DNA from: Luidia sarsii | Lineage: Eukaryota > Echinodermata > Asteroidea > Paxillosida > Luidiidae | Assembly (NCBI GenBank): GCA_949987565.1 | Contig: OX465114.1 | Coordinates: 2,168,701-2,232,700 of the forward strand | DNA length: 64,000 bases | Reading direction: 5' to 3' | Part shown: in pieces, positions 11,955 to 24,884 of the stretch | Numbering within the stretch: position 1 is the stretch's first letter | Layout of the letters: each line of letters opens with the position of its first letter | The notes under the pieces: model-generated | What the model was told of the DNA's origin: nothing | Database searches by the model: none | The model's input: only the letters and a program-made list of their open reading frames with translations | Made by a program: the position numbers and the translations under genes

Positions 11955-12307
11955 TTTAAAGGCCTAAAACAACATTCAAAAGATTAGAAAACGTCGATGT
12001 CTACAGATTTCCTTTCCTAAATTCCTAATTTACACAGTTTGTAGATGGTCATGATAGAATTCTCATGTTGGAATCTTACGGTCTGGGATGCTGTACTTCC
12101 CTAGAAATCTTCACTTAAACATCGACAAATGAACTATTTTTTACAGAACGGCACAAAAAATGTGACGGTTTATGCCATTTTCAACTTTCTCAGATTACCA
12201 TTTGAGATAAAACCTTCGCAGGATTTCTTTTTTGGAATGTTTAATGGTTTAACACACAAACTGTGGCAATCTTTTGACCTTTACAGATGATGTATAGGGC
12301 CTTTAAA
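11955..12307 (+). mobile_element. MITE family K, intact-looking copy
   Basis: Short inverted ends TTTAAAGGCCTA and TATAGGGCCTTTAAA frame 353 bp. Internal landmarks GATGGTCATGATAGAATTCT and GTTTAACACACAAACTGTGG recur at 26661-26987. More distant copies flank a YqaJ-like fragment at 59.5 and 60.5 kb. Confidence 0.7.
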
Positions 12308-14042
12308 TCGGAAATTAACCCATGATTTCTGCTTTTTGAGTCCTGACATCTTAAGAACGGTTGGTCAAGATCATTTATGGAGGATTCAAATACACACAGC
12401 AGGGGGAATATCTATCATACTTTCCTCAATTTAGGATCGAGATCATTCTGTCTCATTTAGAAGCTTGAGAAACCACAAGACGTCAGTAGGCCCTATCTGA
12501 CAATCCCTGAATAGATTACATTAACTTATTCTTAAAAAGATCCTAAGAGGCCTCAGTGACTCAATCTGATTAAAGATATTTGCAAATGAAAAATCTACGA
12601 CTGCCAGCGAATTGCAGCCATGAGCTTGTTTTCAATGACGACCAAATGGCACATTATCAAAAGGCCGGGGCCAAATCCTCGTTCAAGCACTAACAATCCT
12701 CCCATTTCAATACCACTTAAATACGCCCTGTGGGGGTTTCTACGAAAATGACTAACCATTACACTACGTCAATTTTCATTAACCATACATGTATGTAATT
12801 CCATTTGCTTCCCAGTGAATCGAGGGTTATTATTTGTTATGCGGAGAGAGTTCGGTAAAGTGAGTTAAATGCTTCTGACTGGCGCCCCCATCCCGGTAAA
12901 AAGACTAGCTGACTATTTAGGAAGCCCACCATCTAAGACCAAAGATGGATGGCTTAGGGGGTAAGAGTTCTGTTACGATCCAAAGGTCAGTCAGGCACTG
13001 ATCATTTTTGACATTTGCATTTGGGTCATTTTAGTCAGTAAGCAGTGTGCAACATTTTTCGCCGATATCACACAAGAATGAAAACTAAGAAACTGGTTTG
13101 CCAGCATCCTGAAAGTGAACAGCGCAAACTGTTTCAAAGACGTCGAGAGCCTCAGTTTGGCTCAGAACCACACACTGACACAAACTAAGGAAAAAACATC
13201 GTACAGACACGGTGCTGACACAAACTACATGCATTCTTAATTTCTTATAAACTGAGCAAATGGTGCTCATCCCATCCTAACCAGGCATTGACAGCGCACT
13301 GCACGCTTTGACGAGTCTGATAATTTAAGACGTGTCAGCGTGCTTTTTGATGCCCAAATACGGCTTGCATTGTGACACTTCCACTGACAAGAGTAATGGA
13401 CCGAGTCTTCATCCCGTCACGTCAACAAGGACAGCCTCCAATGGGGTGTGCCTGCTCCCCCTTCCAAACTTTAACCCCCAAAATTACATTCAAAGTTTAA
13501 ATTTCGAAGAAAAAAAAATGCATTGATTTTTACTGACATCTTAGTATTATTTGAAATAATATATAAAGAAATCCAAAATGGATTGCACTTGACTTTTAAC
13601 ACAGGTTGAAGCTGCAAATCCAAATGTATACTCACAACATTCACAAGGGAAATTGGAAGTCCCTAGTTCCCATAGAAATTAAACACAGATGATAGTAGTA
13701 TCAACCTCCACTGTACCGGCACATGTAGGTGTACTGAAGCACACTGTGTGTATCAGACCAGTCTGTAGCATGGCCTCAATGCATTATAAGACCAAACTAA
13801 TGAAGAGCATGGGTTCCAGCACGAGCAGCCAAACAGTCTGAGAAACAGTCATGACAGCGCTTTGGAAAAATAAAGCTCCAGACTATTGAACAATGCCTTG
13901 TGCCGTTGCTAAGCCTCACTGCCTCTGGCTTTCACCGAACCATTCAAACCATCCTTGAGAGCACAAAAAATGCAAACCAACTCCATGGCTGTGTACAGAC
14001 ACAACACACCGAACAGCGAACAAACTATTTACATACATGAAT
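12308..14042. other. Intron sequence with SINE 1 fragment
   Basis: A 5' fragment of SINE family 1 occupies about 12878-12970 (GGCGCCCCCATCCCGG and AGACTAGCTGACTATTTAGG). The rest is AT-rich, without coding signal. Confidence 0.45.
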
Positions 14043-14105
14043 ATTCTCAGAGTCACAAAGTCCTCTTCCAAAGAGATGACTTACAATGGTGTCACCGCAA
14101 ACTTT
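14043..14105 (+). repeat. Family H repeat, decayed copy
   Basis: TTCTCAGAGTCACA, AAAGAGATGACTTACA and GGTGTCACCGCAAAC match the order in copies at 32.1, 34.1 and 52.4 kb. The 5' arm of the hairpin is lost. Confidence 0.45.
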
Positions 14106-15640
14106 TCTGTTTTCACACTGATTTTTAAACTTCCCTGAAGAATCTGAAACTTAAATCTGCAAGGAGGTTTCTTGTCTGCCAGCGAACCACACTGTAGTAA
14201 AGGGGTACAAACTTGGATGGAAAACGGAAGCAAGTCTCGAGTCTCTTGGACTTTGTGACAGAATTTACCTACACCAATACCGGTACCTACATTGAACAAC
14301 ATTTTGGGTTAAGAAAACGGTCATGGTGTGATTAGTGTGGTTCTGTGTTTGGACTTGGCAGACTTGGCTAGATCAACCATGGAGCTATGGATCAACGTGC
14401 TCGCAACAGTTCCTTGTAAGTTGTATATTGTACATGGCTGTATTTACACTCTGAAAATAAAAGACTGGAGTATCAGGGAGAAAGTCTTGTTGATACTGTG
14501 ATAGCATTTTCTGTTGTGTATGTTCATGGTCCAGCTCTTGACTTTGTTTACAAATGGCAGTAAAAGAATGAATCACATCTCCGCTTTTCTCAAAGATGGC
14601 ATTCAGCTACAGTGTGTAGGTGATTGTGAAATCATCCTGCAGGCCTGGTAAGATTCTCTAATAGCCCTCTGGTACATGGGTCAGTGCTTGCCTATTGTTG
14701 CTGGACTTTGTATGTACTTCCTTGCCATTGTGTCCATACTATTCCTAGCCTTCCCTTGACTGAGCTGTTTGAAGAACGGGCGGTGGTACGGTAAGTATAT
14801 TATGACAAATGAGTAAACATACATATCCTAGATCTCTGCCTTAGGCATAGCATGAATGTGAACGATGACATGATTTCTCCTTTGCCAATCCCTCACTGCT
14901 GTGTAGCAAAGACCTTTTACAAAAGAAGCTGTTTGTCCACACGTAGGGTTTATCACAGACAGAATCACTAGTAGATAAGTCTACCAGTACCGTTCAGTGC
15001 AATGGACAAGACCTGGTCTACACAATAGCAATCTAAACTACGTTGTGTACAAATGTTAGTCCCTTTTTTTTTAACTCAAGGCCTTTTTCATGAGCGTGTT
15101 TGCCCAACTTGATGTTATAAATATTTTGTAGAGTAGGGCCAACCCTCAATGAATTACGTTCTCCTCTGATGCAAACATCATATTGTAAAAAAGTGGCTTT
15201 TTTTCTCCATTTTTTCTTGATTTCCCAGGAAACAAAGGTAGCCTTCTTGCAACTGCTTAACTAACCATCCCCCCAACAACAGGTGCTTGGGAGGGGGCAT
15301 TAGAGTGCTAACCTTGAGTCCATGCACCCCCCCCCCCAAAAAAAAAGTCAACCATTTACTTTCCCGGCATGCCTGGATTGGTAGTGCAAACTGCCATTGG
15401 GGTATTTCCCAGGAAATTAGATTTCTAAGCATGAAGAATTAATGTTGGGGTTTAAGTTCTAAACTCATAATGCACATTAATTCACCAGGAAATGGGTTAA
15501 GGCCTCATCGCACCCAACATAGTCACCGCACCCAACATAGCTTAAAATGATCGACGCCCAAACTCCCTGGATGTGATCTGAGAAGCCTCATGAAAAATGA
15601 AGAAAGGACGCCCAGCCGACGGGAACAAATCAGCCTGGTG
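14106..15640. other. Intron sequence
   Basis: No exon signature. Contains a C-run/A-run junction at 15327-15346 and a short duplicated CACCGCACCCAACATAG at about 15505-15540. Confidence 0.4.
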
Positions 15641-15985
15641 CAAGTGATTTGGAGTGGACCAACTTTGCAGGAATAATGCTGGAAACACTTGACTGACTAA
15701 AATGACCAAAAAGTGAATATCAAGAATGAGGAGGGCCTGACATCTTGATCCTAGCAGGACCTTTCTCTGCCCTCGAGAGAGGTCCTGCAAACCTCAGTGG
15801 TACTGGTAGGATCAAAACCTCACACCCTCCTCATTTTCGACAAACTTTGCAGGACTCAAAATTGAGTGGGCCTGAGAGAGAGAAAGGTCCTGCTAGGATC
15901 GAAACATCAGGCCCACTAAATTTTGAGATTTGCATTTTGGTAAATAATTTTAGTCAGTAAGCAGTTTGCAACATTTTCGTATATC
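15640..15985. repeat. Family B hairpin repeat cluster
   Basis: Direct and inverted copies of AAGGTCCTGCTAGGATCGAA and its complement, with GTCAGTAAGCAGTTTGCAAC at the right and ACTGACTAAAATGACCAAAA at the left. The same signature recurs at 19770-19850, 29075-29160, 29886-29945, 33195-33255, 43770-43830, 44930-45145, 45490-45590, 47395-47825, 51400-51505 and 52615-52665. Confidence 0.7.
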
Positions 15986-16035
15986 ACTATAAAACTTTGC
16001 AGGAATTGTAATCTTATACCCACCCGCTATACATA

Positions 16036-16175
16036 TTCGAATCAGCCACACGACCTGGACCAGATGGGCCAGTGGTCCAGTGGTTAAGTCGTCTCCACTA
16101 GAAAGCAGGGGTTGCAATTTTGAATCCCACTCGAGCTGCTTGCATTTCTTTTCAGCAGGCAATTGGGCAAAGCAC
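16036..16175 (+). mobile_element. tRNA-derived SINE family 2
   Basis: A-box-like TGGTCCAGTGGTTAAGTCGT and B-box-like TTTTGAATCCCACTCGAGCT, followed by the shared body GGCAATTGGGCAAAGCACTG. Truncated at the 3' end. Confidence 0.62.
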
Positions 16176-16672
16176 TGAGCACACAGTTACCCTTTTCCCA
16201 GTTACAAACTGCTTTTAACCCTGAGATTTGCTACCCCGGGTTAAGCAGTTCTTACCCCGGGGTTTGTTAACCCTGAGTTCCATTCCCATCTGTCGCATCG
16301 ACCCGGAGTTTGGCTAAACCCGGGGTAAGGAAGATTCTATGCATTTCAGCCGTTAACCCCGGAGATTTCCATCCTTAAACCTTGGTAGCGAGCAGGGTTA
16401 ACGAGCCCCGGCATAACGGCCAATTTTTTTTTTGGCTTTACTCAGGGCGGGAAAAATGTGGTGGGAAACCTACTGGTAACCGTTTCCATCCCGGGGTATA
16501 ATGGGGTTGAGGCTTGCTGTTACCTCCCCCCCCCCCCCCCCCCGATAACCCAGATATTTCGTAGAGGAAAAGGGGTGAGTGCTTATCACTTTGAGTAGGG
16601 CAAAGCCTCACTGATTGTACAGAAGTGCTCAATATAAATGAAAAGAGAGAGAGACAGGGATCAGTCACCAAC

Positions 16673-16827
16673 CTTGGTCTGTAGAGTCCTCAGGTGGGGG
16701 CTGCTTGTTCTCAGAGCGTTTGCGATCCCGCCGGAAGGAAACCCGATGGAAAGTGAACCCTGTGATGGGTTCTACCACGGCATCCACCTCTGAGGAATCG
16801 GTCACTGAGAACTGCTCCGACCCTGAA
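16673..16827 (-). CDS. Exon: short linker with basic GFTFHRVSFRRDRKR segment
   Basis: The exon encodes 51 codons in phase 2 to phase 1. Residues 186-236 contain an acidic/serine stretch (SGSEQFSVTDSSEVDAVVEP), then GFTFHRVSFRRDRKR, an aromatic-basic patch, then a Lys/Pro/Glu tail. The acceptor is GTGACTACAG at 16828-16830 after a CCTTTCCACCCCCTT tract. The donor is CAAG/GTTGGT at 16672, weaker than the others, but it is the only GT giving a phase that fits the 9.8-kb exon (G plus CA makes Ala237). The aromatic-basic patch could be a membrane- or partner-binding segment; this is inference. The exon is identified by frame continuity and composition, not by a recognised domain, so it is less certain than its neighbours and may be alternatively spliced. 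Confidence 0.78.
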
Positions 16828-17149
16828 CTGTAGTCACCAAGGGGGTGGAAAGGACAACACGGCAGGGGTGAGTTTGAGGGGGAAACAAATTGTAAAACAG
16901 GCAACAAACTTTGATGGAATTGGTATCAAAAGAAATCAGTTGACCATAACACTACCAATTGCCGACCAGCAAAAATATAATACAAATACGAAGAATTTCC
17001 TTAACCCTAACCGCCTTAAACCCACCAGACTCTAACAAAAGGTTCTTGTTTTGCCTGGCCTTCGGCAGAATTAAGTGCAGGGTTGTGTGCAATCGATCAC
17101 ACGAAGATTTATTGGGCACAGGGTCCAAACCAACTCAATCCAAATTCAA

Positions 17150-17585
17150 CAGTTCGAGCATAATGGTTGGAGCACGGTTGGAGCATGATAGATGCATGGT
17201 TGGAGTCTATGGTTGGAGCCTATGGTTGGAGCATGGTTTGAGCATGGTTGGAGCATGGTTGGAGCATAATGGGTGGAGCACGGTTGGAGCATGGGTGGAG
17301 CATGGTTGGAGCATGGTTGGAGCATGGTTGGACCCTATGGTTGGAGCCTATGGTTGGAGCACAGTTGGAGCATGGTTGGAGCATATGGTTGAAGCATGGT
17401 TGGAGCATATGGTTGGACCATGGTTGGAGCACGGTTGGAGCATGGTTGGAGCATAGTTGGAGCATGGTTGGAGCATATGGTTGGACCATGGTTGGAGCAT
17501 TGTTGGAGCACGGTTGGAGCATGGTTGGAGCACGGTTGGAGCATGGTTGGAGCATGGTTGGAGCATGGTTGGAATGAGTCAGGTT
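17150..17585. repeat. 11-bp minisatellite AGCATGGTTGG
   Basis: About 38 units of AGCATGGTTGG with CACGG, TATGG and CATAATGG variants. Because 11 is not a multiple of three and the unit lacks stops, several frames on both strands stay open; these are not genes. Confidence 0.9.
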
Positions 17586-17599
17586 GAGCACTGTTTGTT

Positions 17600-19290
17600 C
17601 ACACCGGGCCTATTGAAGTGTGACAGGTCATCAAACCTGTGAGCAGTCATGGAGGTCCATACATCAGTATGCTTTCTATCACAAAAATCTAGGGAGTGAG
17701 CTAGGGATCATAAATGGATTATACAGATTAATTTGTACCACATACACAATTACACACTACTAAACTACCACTACCAGAAATACTTCGGTTGAAATACATG
17801 TATACTTTCACGCTTGGTCCTCCAAATCCGGCCGCCACATTTGTCCAATTTGTATACAAAGACTCTCCAGTTTTAAGCCTACATTTGTACTGCAAGAGAA
17901 GAGCCACACAGATGTCCAGTTGTGTCAGGTTTGACTCGCATGGCCACACATGAGTGTGCTCAGATTACTGATCTAGTTCACTGGTGTTAATCCTTCCTAA
18001 ATGTCTCTAAAGTAAAGTGAGTTTTGGAAATCATTACATTTCTGGAAAAGGAAAACTAAACTGTGCAGCACTCGTGGGCAAGTGGCTATGCCTGAGCCGA
18101 GACCAGTCTGACCACTGGGGGCAGTGGCATGGAAACTCATGGGGATAATCAATACAGCATGGCAGTCCTATTGTGCAGTAATAATGGCATGCCACTCCCT
18201 GACCATAATAAACAGGCCTTGAGCAGTTGAGGCCATTCCAATAAGCAGCAAGTCAGGCAGTATTATCAGGAGATCCTTTTTTTCTCTTCTTGTGCCGGGT
18301 AAAAAAAACCGGGGTACACAATAAGTAATGACTGCATGGAGTTTGACCACTTGAGGCATTTACTTCCACATCACTCTCTGTGCACAGAAAGGAGACTTCT
18401 TCATAACAGTAAATTAGTATATGCAGCATGGAGAAGGTTTCCTTCCACCACGATTTCAGCCACATCACCTCCATGGTACAGTCTACTAGTACTAGATATA
18501 CTGTACATGTTGTTGTAAGTGAGGGTAGTTTAATAGATCTGTTACCAAATCCCGCCTCTATAGATGCACAGACCAAGGAAGGAGTACTTACAGTTTGACA
18601 GATCAGAGAAGGGTTTAAGAAGAGACACAGCGGTGCCGACCACCAGACTCACTCAACATCATGTGCCTCAACTTCTAGCACTTACAGTATATGTATGGTA
18701 CATACCATACTGTGTGTGCAAGGACAATAGGGGATGACCTTTAACCCCTCCCCCTCCAACAGCTCCACACCCTATTAGTAGTACTACTGTACAGTACATC
18801 AAACCATACAGCAAGGAAAGAGTCAGCCTAGCTCTATGATCAAACCCAATCTTTCACCATAGCAGGTGGTAGTATATATAGCAGACATGGCAGACTGGTT
18901 ACCCCAACAACAACCTTGCCGACCCCATACCAAACACCAAATCAAGTTGTTGTGTGGGTAAAAAAAAAAAAAAAACTTGATAAACTATTACTAGGAATTC
19001 ACAGGACATCTAATGACCAAAGTCATTTCATTTTTTTAAAATAGTTTTTTAGGCTGTAAGTTTAATGCATGCATCTGCCTATGGAGCCGTTCCCATCAGT
19101 CAAGCAAACAAAAGATGAGAAAACTGACAGAGACATCTTCAAAGTTCAACCAATTTGGAAAATAGGGTAAAAATTGGAGTGGACTGGCCGGGCTTGTCAT
19201 CATTCAAAATAATACTCTTTTTTGTTTTGGTCAAATTTGGAACTCTTGATAACTCTTTTTTCAGAGTAATAACTAATAATGCAGAAAAGT
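17600..19290. other. Intron sequence, mostly non-coding
   Basis: Inverted R4 fragment at about 17870-17945 (AAGAGCCACACAGATGTCCA). The rest shows no coding structure. Confidence 0.4.
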
Positions 19291-19294
19291 TGCT

Positions 19295-19850
19295 AAACCC
19301 TAACCCTGCTGACTCCAACAGAAGCCAACAAATTTTGAGGCCTGTTGTCCTCTGCTGGGTTCAGCAGTGTACAGTACTAAAAAAAACTGTGTTGAGGATT
19401 GTTGGGGTCAGCATGGTTCTCTGGTCTGGTGTTCATGTTATGGGCAGGGGCAGCCACACAATGAAGATAGTCAAAAATATCTATAGAAAATCCCCAAAAC
19501 AAAGGGCCTAAAGGGAAAGACCCCAAAGAAAAGGCCCAAGAGAAAAGGCCCAAAAGAAAAGGCCGAAAACTTGTCTGTTACTTGAGTGTTAGTCTTTCTT
19601 GGGATCAACACTGTACAATACAGTTGGATTTTGTTGGGCCTGGCATTGTATGCAAAGTTACTGCAATATTACCATCATTGCAGGACCCTGCTGAACCCAA
19701 CAGTATCCACTGTTGGATACTGTTGGGATCAGCAATAGAGTCAGGCTAACAGTGAGGGGGATAGGGTGACTAATATGACTAAAATGCATATCTCAAAAAT
19801 TAGAAGGGTGGGTATGACGTTTCGATCCTAGCAGGACCTTTCTCAAAGGC
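19295..19850. repeat. CTGTTGGG/CAGCA repeat block with hairpin and family B fragment
   Basis: Multiple TGTTGGG...TCAGCA copies; a perfect hairpin with 13-bp arms CCAACAGTATCCA (19697-19709) and TGGATACTGTTGG (19714-19726); a 12-13-bp AAAGAAAAGGCCC repeat at 19500-19570; and a family B end at 19770-19850. Confidence 0.55.
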
Positions 19851-20440
19851 AGGGTTTTATTTGGGACATTGTCAAAATAACGGTAGGCTCCCCCATGGGC
19901 AGAGACTGGGTCCCCAAACTCTGCCTACTAAGTATGCCTACATGAACATGGGGCTTGCAGAGCATTGGGCCAGGCACCAAAAACCCTCCTTATCCTATTA
20001 AGAACATTCTTGCTGACAAATCCTGGAGAAACGTCACACCACAATCTACATGGAACCAAATTCCTGCCCCTAAGCCAACTCCGATAATTAAAGACAAATA
20101 CAGAACGGCTAGTTAATTCCTACCCACTATCTAATCTCCATGAAGTACATACCAGTACATGTAATATCCTGCAGGGGGTTATAATACATTATCCACACGG
20201 TACAATCTTTGATGCGCTTTCAAAATTCGGGAATCCGGTTCCTCAAATACCCGATTTTGCACAGCCTTAAAATATATACCTAAAATAATTCCCCCGAAAG
20301 TTAAATACTCGCAATTGAGAATCTTAACCACTTCGCAGAGGGGCCACTATTCACTATTCAGTGCCTATATGACCACACACATGTTTTCAATATCAAATGC
20401 CATTTTTCAAAAGTCGCTAAACAATCAAAAACAATAAATA

Positions 20441-20712
20441 CCTTAGTCCCACTTACCGGGCCGCTAGGAACTCCCTTTCAACAAGTTTTGTGATTGTCTG
20501 TCCCACTAGCGTCCCACCGCGTCTAATATGGTAAAACGCAGATTCTCAACCAAAGGCCTTAAAAGTGCCCGAAATCGTGTCCAAAGATTCAATAAAAGCA
20601 CCCGACGGATTCTACACATGTCAAGACGGACAAGTGGTACTTCAGCAGTACAGTACTTACAAATGATTTTTGGACCGCAATTCCGACAAAATGTCTCCGA
20701 TGTGGGACTATA
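20441..20712 (+). mobile_element. Family T long-TIR element, left half
   Basis: CCTTAGTCCCACTTACCGGG, CTAGCGTCCCACCGCGTCTA and CAATTCCGACAAAATGTCTC match the left arm and interior of the 21.56-22.08-kb element in the same order. No right arm is seen. Confidence 0.6.
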
Positions 20713-20924
20713 AATACCTATGAAAAAAATCAATGAGTACACTGCCGTGCAAAAGTTATTACACACAAAAAAGGTGCTTCATGATTATTACCTGATTAGA
20801 TAATGGATAATGTGTTTCAAAATCATACCTAGGTCTCTTGAGTGGTATATGTTTTTAAGTTGAATATTTTGCGGCGGGTGCGTAATAACTTTTGCATGGC
20901 ACTGTACATGTACACTGTGCCTGT

Positions 20925-21540
20925 GTACAAGAGAGTCAAACCTGGAAAGTCAATGGACGTATGTGTATGCTTTTGTCACACCACCTATTGTTTTGTGGTT
21001 GGCTGAAAGGACTTGTACAACAAATGGTGCCTGGTTTCCACTATGAACATCCAAAACCATGAAAATGGGGTGAAAATTTTAGCCGTGAAAAGAAAATTCA
21101 CCGTGTTTTCACCCCTATTTTTTGGCACACAGTTAGCAAAGTCATTTTCACTGTGCTTTCACCAGTGGTCTCCAAGGCCACATTCCTGGTGGTAAATGGC
21201 TTGAAGTATCTGGGAGTGACAGTTACAAGGGGGCTGGTGGTTCCTCCTACTGGTAATTGAATTACATGTAGCTATCCCTCAAGGCTGGAGCTTGCCACCC
21301 TAGAAATTCATGGTTTTTTCACTGTCCCTTTAGTGAACTGAAGATGTCCTCATCAGGTCAGAGAGGTGATTATTTTCATGGTGAATTCACTGTAAAATGC
21401 ACCATGAAATCACAGTGACTTTTTAGTTTCACGACGAAATGACATTTTCACCCCTTTTTCACGGTTTAGATGTTCATAGCATTCAGAGGGCCTGGCGCAT
21501 AACAACACCACCAGCGCTCCAACTTCGGAGGTCCCGGCAC
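20925..21540 (+). repeat. Repeat family R4 copy, interrupted
   Basis: R4 landmarks GAGAGTCAAACCTGGAAAGT and GTGGTTGGCTGAAAGG on the left and ATTCAGAGGGCCTGGCGCAT on the right are split by the family N MITE at 21041-21479. Confidence 0.65.
21041..21479. mobile_element. MITE family N, inserted in an R4 copy
   Basis: Inverted ends CTATGAACATCCAAAACC and GGTTTAGATGTTCATAG, continuing inward as near-complementary GTGAAAA...GGGGTGAAAAT blocks. 439 bp, non-coding. Related GAATTCACTGTAAAATGC and ACCATGAAATCACAGTGAC lie inside. Confidence 0.72.
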
Positions 21541-21560
21541 AAAGTGGTGAAGTAAAGTAA

Positions 21561-22080
21561 AGAACTCCTAAGTTCCACTTACTGGGCCACTAGGAGCTCC
21601 TCTGAAACGATTTGTGAGTTGATCTGTCCATGATCTGTCGCACTAGCGTCCCACCGCGTCTAATATAGTAAAACAGACATTCTCAACAGATGGCCTTAAA
21701 AGTGCCCGAAACCGGATCAAAAGATTCAATAAAAGCACCTGCCGGATTCTACATGTCAAGACGAACAAGAGGTATTTCAGCGGTACTTACGATTAATTTC
21801 TGGATTGCAATTCCGACAAAATGTCTCCTATGTCGGCATCGGACATGTCGAGTTGTTCAAAACGGAATATGTTTGTACACCATGTACGTGATGTAAAATC
21901 GCTTTAGCAATGAGCCCAAATACTGTACAAACCATATTACACGAAGACTGGGTACTAGACGTTGAGAATGTCTGTTTTACTATTATTAGACGCGGTGGGA
22001 CGCTAGTGCGATAGATCAACACACAAATGGTTTCAGAGGAGCTCCTAGCGGCCCAGTAAAGTGGGACTAAGAACTCCCCT
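21561..22080. mobile_element. Family T element with about 120-135-bp terminal inverted repeats
   Basis: The left arm (21561-21695) and right arm (21965-22080) share, in inverse orientation, GGGCC(A/G)CTAGGAGCTCCTC, CGCACTAGCGTCCCACCGCG and GTAAAACAGACATTCTCAAC. The interior matches the 20.4-kb copy. No transposase remains. Confidence 0.75.
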
Positions 22081-23400
22081 ACAAGTATAGGTACAAGAAA
22101 CCACCCGAAGCCTTACATGCTTGACGGGTATATGTACATGTGATTGTGCATGTTCCAGTAATTGAAGCCTTCCATGTTCAGAAAGGATACCATTCCTGGT
22201 CCTCGTTGAGAGTACAGCGTAGCTGCTATTCCAGAGCACAAACACAGAGGAAGTGTGGAGTAATGCCTCACACTCAAAGTACAGCAGACTGTATCAATGA
22301 GACAGAATGCAGCACCACACCTGCTGCCCCAGTTCACTTATAGTCTGACTGAAGTGATAATCACTGCTTGTTACATGTATACCTGTATTATACATAGGCT
22401 GTAAGTGTAACCCTCTCCCCCCACCCACCTTGCCCTGTACAACTCCATGGTCCAATTACTCCAATCAATCCCTTTCTTTAATGAATGAATGAATGAAGAT
22501 TAGGAAACCACAAGTGAGAGTGGAGCCCTCCTTGGATAATCCTCCTTTACCAAGGGATTCTTTATTTCTTCCCAGAAAATGAGGTGTCAGACAAAAACCC
22601 TTTAGTGTGCTAATTTTCCCTGGAAGTGGAAGTGGAAGCTCCATTGAAAGTCATTTCAATCCTGGAGGCTCCTTCCTACCTGTGTAGATCAAGGATACAA
22701 TTCCAAAAACAAGCCACAATACACCTGGCACCTGCTATTGTCAAGGGTGCAGCACACTAATCCCATCCATCCAAGGTGGCTCCACCAAGCTAATTAGGCC
22801 TAACTGATTTATTGTAGAATATTATAAAGTTGTAGATGACAACCTGGGGGTTCACTCTCCAATTTTGTGTGTAATTTGGAACATATCTGGGTTTAAATGT
22901 TGCCTTATTTGGCTGTAGAAGTGGAGGGGTCCATCCCAAAATCCTTGCAGAAATTTGGCTTACCAGTAGATGGCTACACCCATGGGTCCTTTTTTTTTTT
23001 TTGGGGGGGTATTTAGAAAAAAAGATCTAAATGGCTAAGGGTACAAAAATTAAAAAGAATCTGAGAGATGAAGGTCCAAACTACAATGTTTAGTATAGCT
23101 ACAAGAACTGAAAAACTTTTAGGTGTGGGATAATGTGCTTTGAAAGTGAGTGTTTTTGTACAGTTTACAATGGGAGCTTGATTTAGTGTTCTTCAAAGTT
23201 CAACACTCAAGGATCCTTCCAAGTGTAGGCCTACCTAGGCAGAGTTTCCCAATCTTGACTAGATATTCCAGAGAAGTTACCAAAAAAAATTCAAGAGCAG
23301 AAAATTATTTAGTTTGTTCACTGAATATGGCCACTGATCACATACAGTACTGTGCAGCAACGTTATCTATCATTTTATTTCAACACAAAACTGACTTCAT
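22081..23400. other. Intron sequence, no gene seen
   Basis: A T-run/G-run junction at 22990-23009 is the complement of the C/A junctions elsewhere. No coding feature. Confidence 0.4.
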
Positions 23401-23404
23401 ATTT

Positions 23405-23825
23405 TTCTGACTTGAAAAGAGCCTAAAACTAGTTGCGTCCACATCAGTTATCACTGGAGATTGATGACTTTAAAGGTGTACTGTCCTCATCACATAGCCT
23501 GACCTATGTATTCAAAATGATTTGTGTCTTGAAAAGAGCCTAGCCGTGAGAACAGGGCCTGACCAATTCAACAGGTATGATTTGAAAAAAGCCTTGCCCA
23601 AATTATAGTAATACAGTTTGTGAATTGAAAGAAGCCTAGCTATGAGTAAAGAGCCTGACTAATTCAAACGTATTTGTGACTTGAAAAGAGCCTAGCCACA
23701 TGTGACTAAAGGGTCTGACTAATAATTGATACAGTTTGTGACTTGAAAAGAGCCTAGAGCCATAATTATAGGTCTGACCGATTGATACATATTTGTGACT
23801 TGGAAAGAGCCTAGCCTTTCAGTAG
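23405..23825. repeat. Degenerate tandem repeat, GTGACTTGAAAAGAGCCTAG
   Basis: About seven diverged units of roughly 60 bp, each with TTGAAAAGAGCCTAG then GGGCCTGAC(C/T)(A/G)ATT and a TATTTGTGACTT lead-in. Confidence 0.7.
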
Positions 23826-24139
23826 GGCAGGGCCAACCACTCAAGTCTTATTTCATATCAAATCAGACAATCGTTTAAAGCACAGATTGATTTAGACTAA
23901 TATCCATGCTTCTTGAAGTGCATTACTTTATTCACTGCTTTTATGAGAAATAATTCACTGGTCGGGCTATACAACTAACTAGACTGTAGACAGTCTACAT
24001 GTACAATGTAGCTATACTGCTCACACACACTACTGCTGCTTTAGGGAGAATTCGACTGGAGTCTGATTGTATGTTTTCCTTTGGTTGCATGGGGAGACTG
24101 AGAGAGTTGAGTGAGAATTGTAGCCGGAATAAGATTACT

Positions 24140-24680
24140 GGAATGGAACAGGTGCTATTTGTTAAAACCCTAACTCCCCATCCCTTTTTTGTTGCTCAAG
24201 ACCCAAATCCTGCAAGATCTAAGTTCAGTGTTAAAAGCCCCATTTGACCTGAATCCTACACAATCCTGCAATACTGTTGGCTGTGCGCCACTGCCCGAAT
24301 CCTGCAAATATCCTGCATTTAAATTTTGGGGAAATTTGTGAAAGGACAAAAAACTTCTTTTGTTTTTCTGTGGCTAATAAACTTTACAATTACAATGTAC
24401 AATTTTATAACCACATGACCCGAATGCTTCAAAATCCTATTTTGGTGTTTGTCCCAAACTCCCATGGAGCCCCAATCCTACAAGATCATCCTCCATCACA
24501 TTGGGCCTTGTAACCCGTATCCTGCATTTTCCTACAGTGACAAAACCGCCTTATGCCCCCAATCCTGCAAATTCCTGCAATGCATCAACTCTCAAGTACC
24601 GCAAATCCTACAATGTCCTGCAGTAGGAAACTAGGATTCTGTAGGATTTCTTGGGGAGGTTAGGGTTAAGGAGCGTCCAT
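24140..24680. repeat. Block rich in AATCCTRCAAAATCCTGC
   Basis: Around ten imperfect copies of AATCCTGCAA or AATCCTACAA, including TAGGATTCTGTAGGATT as the inverse at the right end. A second such block is at 57130-57660. Confidence 0.5.
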
Positions 24681-24884
24681 ACTGTGCATAGATGGGCAAG
24701 CCACGTCTAAGAAATCATTGGGTATTAAAGGAGATCTCAATTGCTCTCTGTTTGCTGAACAAATACATGGACAAGCAAGATTCAAGTATACTTCCCAAGT
24801 CACTGAACTGTCAGCAATAATTCAACAATATCACAGCTACATGTACCCTTAGTTTAATCTCTGCATCCACCTGTCTTTGGTACT

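Noticed and set aside
17220..17591. Overlapping repeat-protein frames (APTMLQPCSNH, EHGWSMVGAW)
   Set aside because: An 11-bp repeat reads open in several frames on both strands; the DNA period explains the peptide period.
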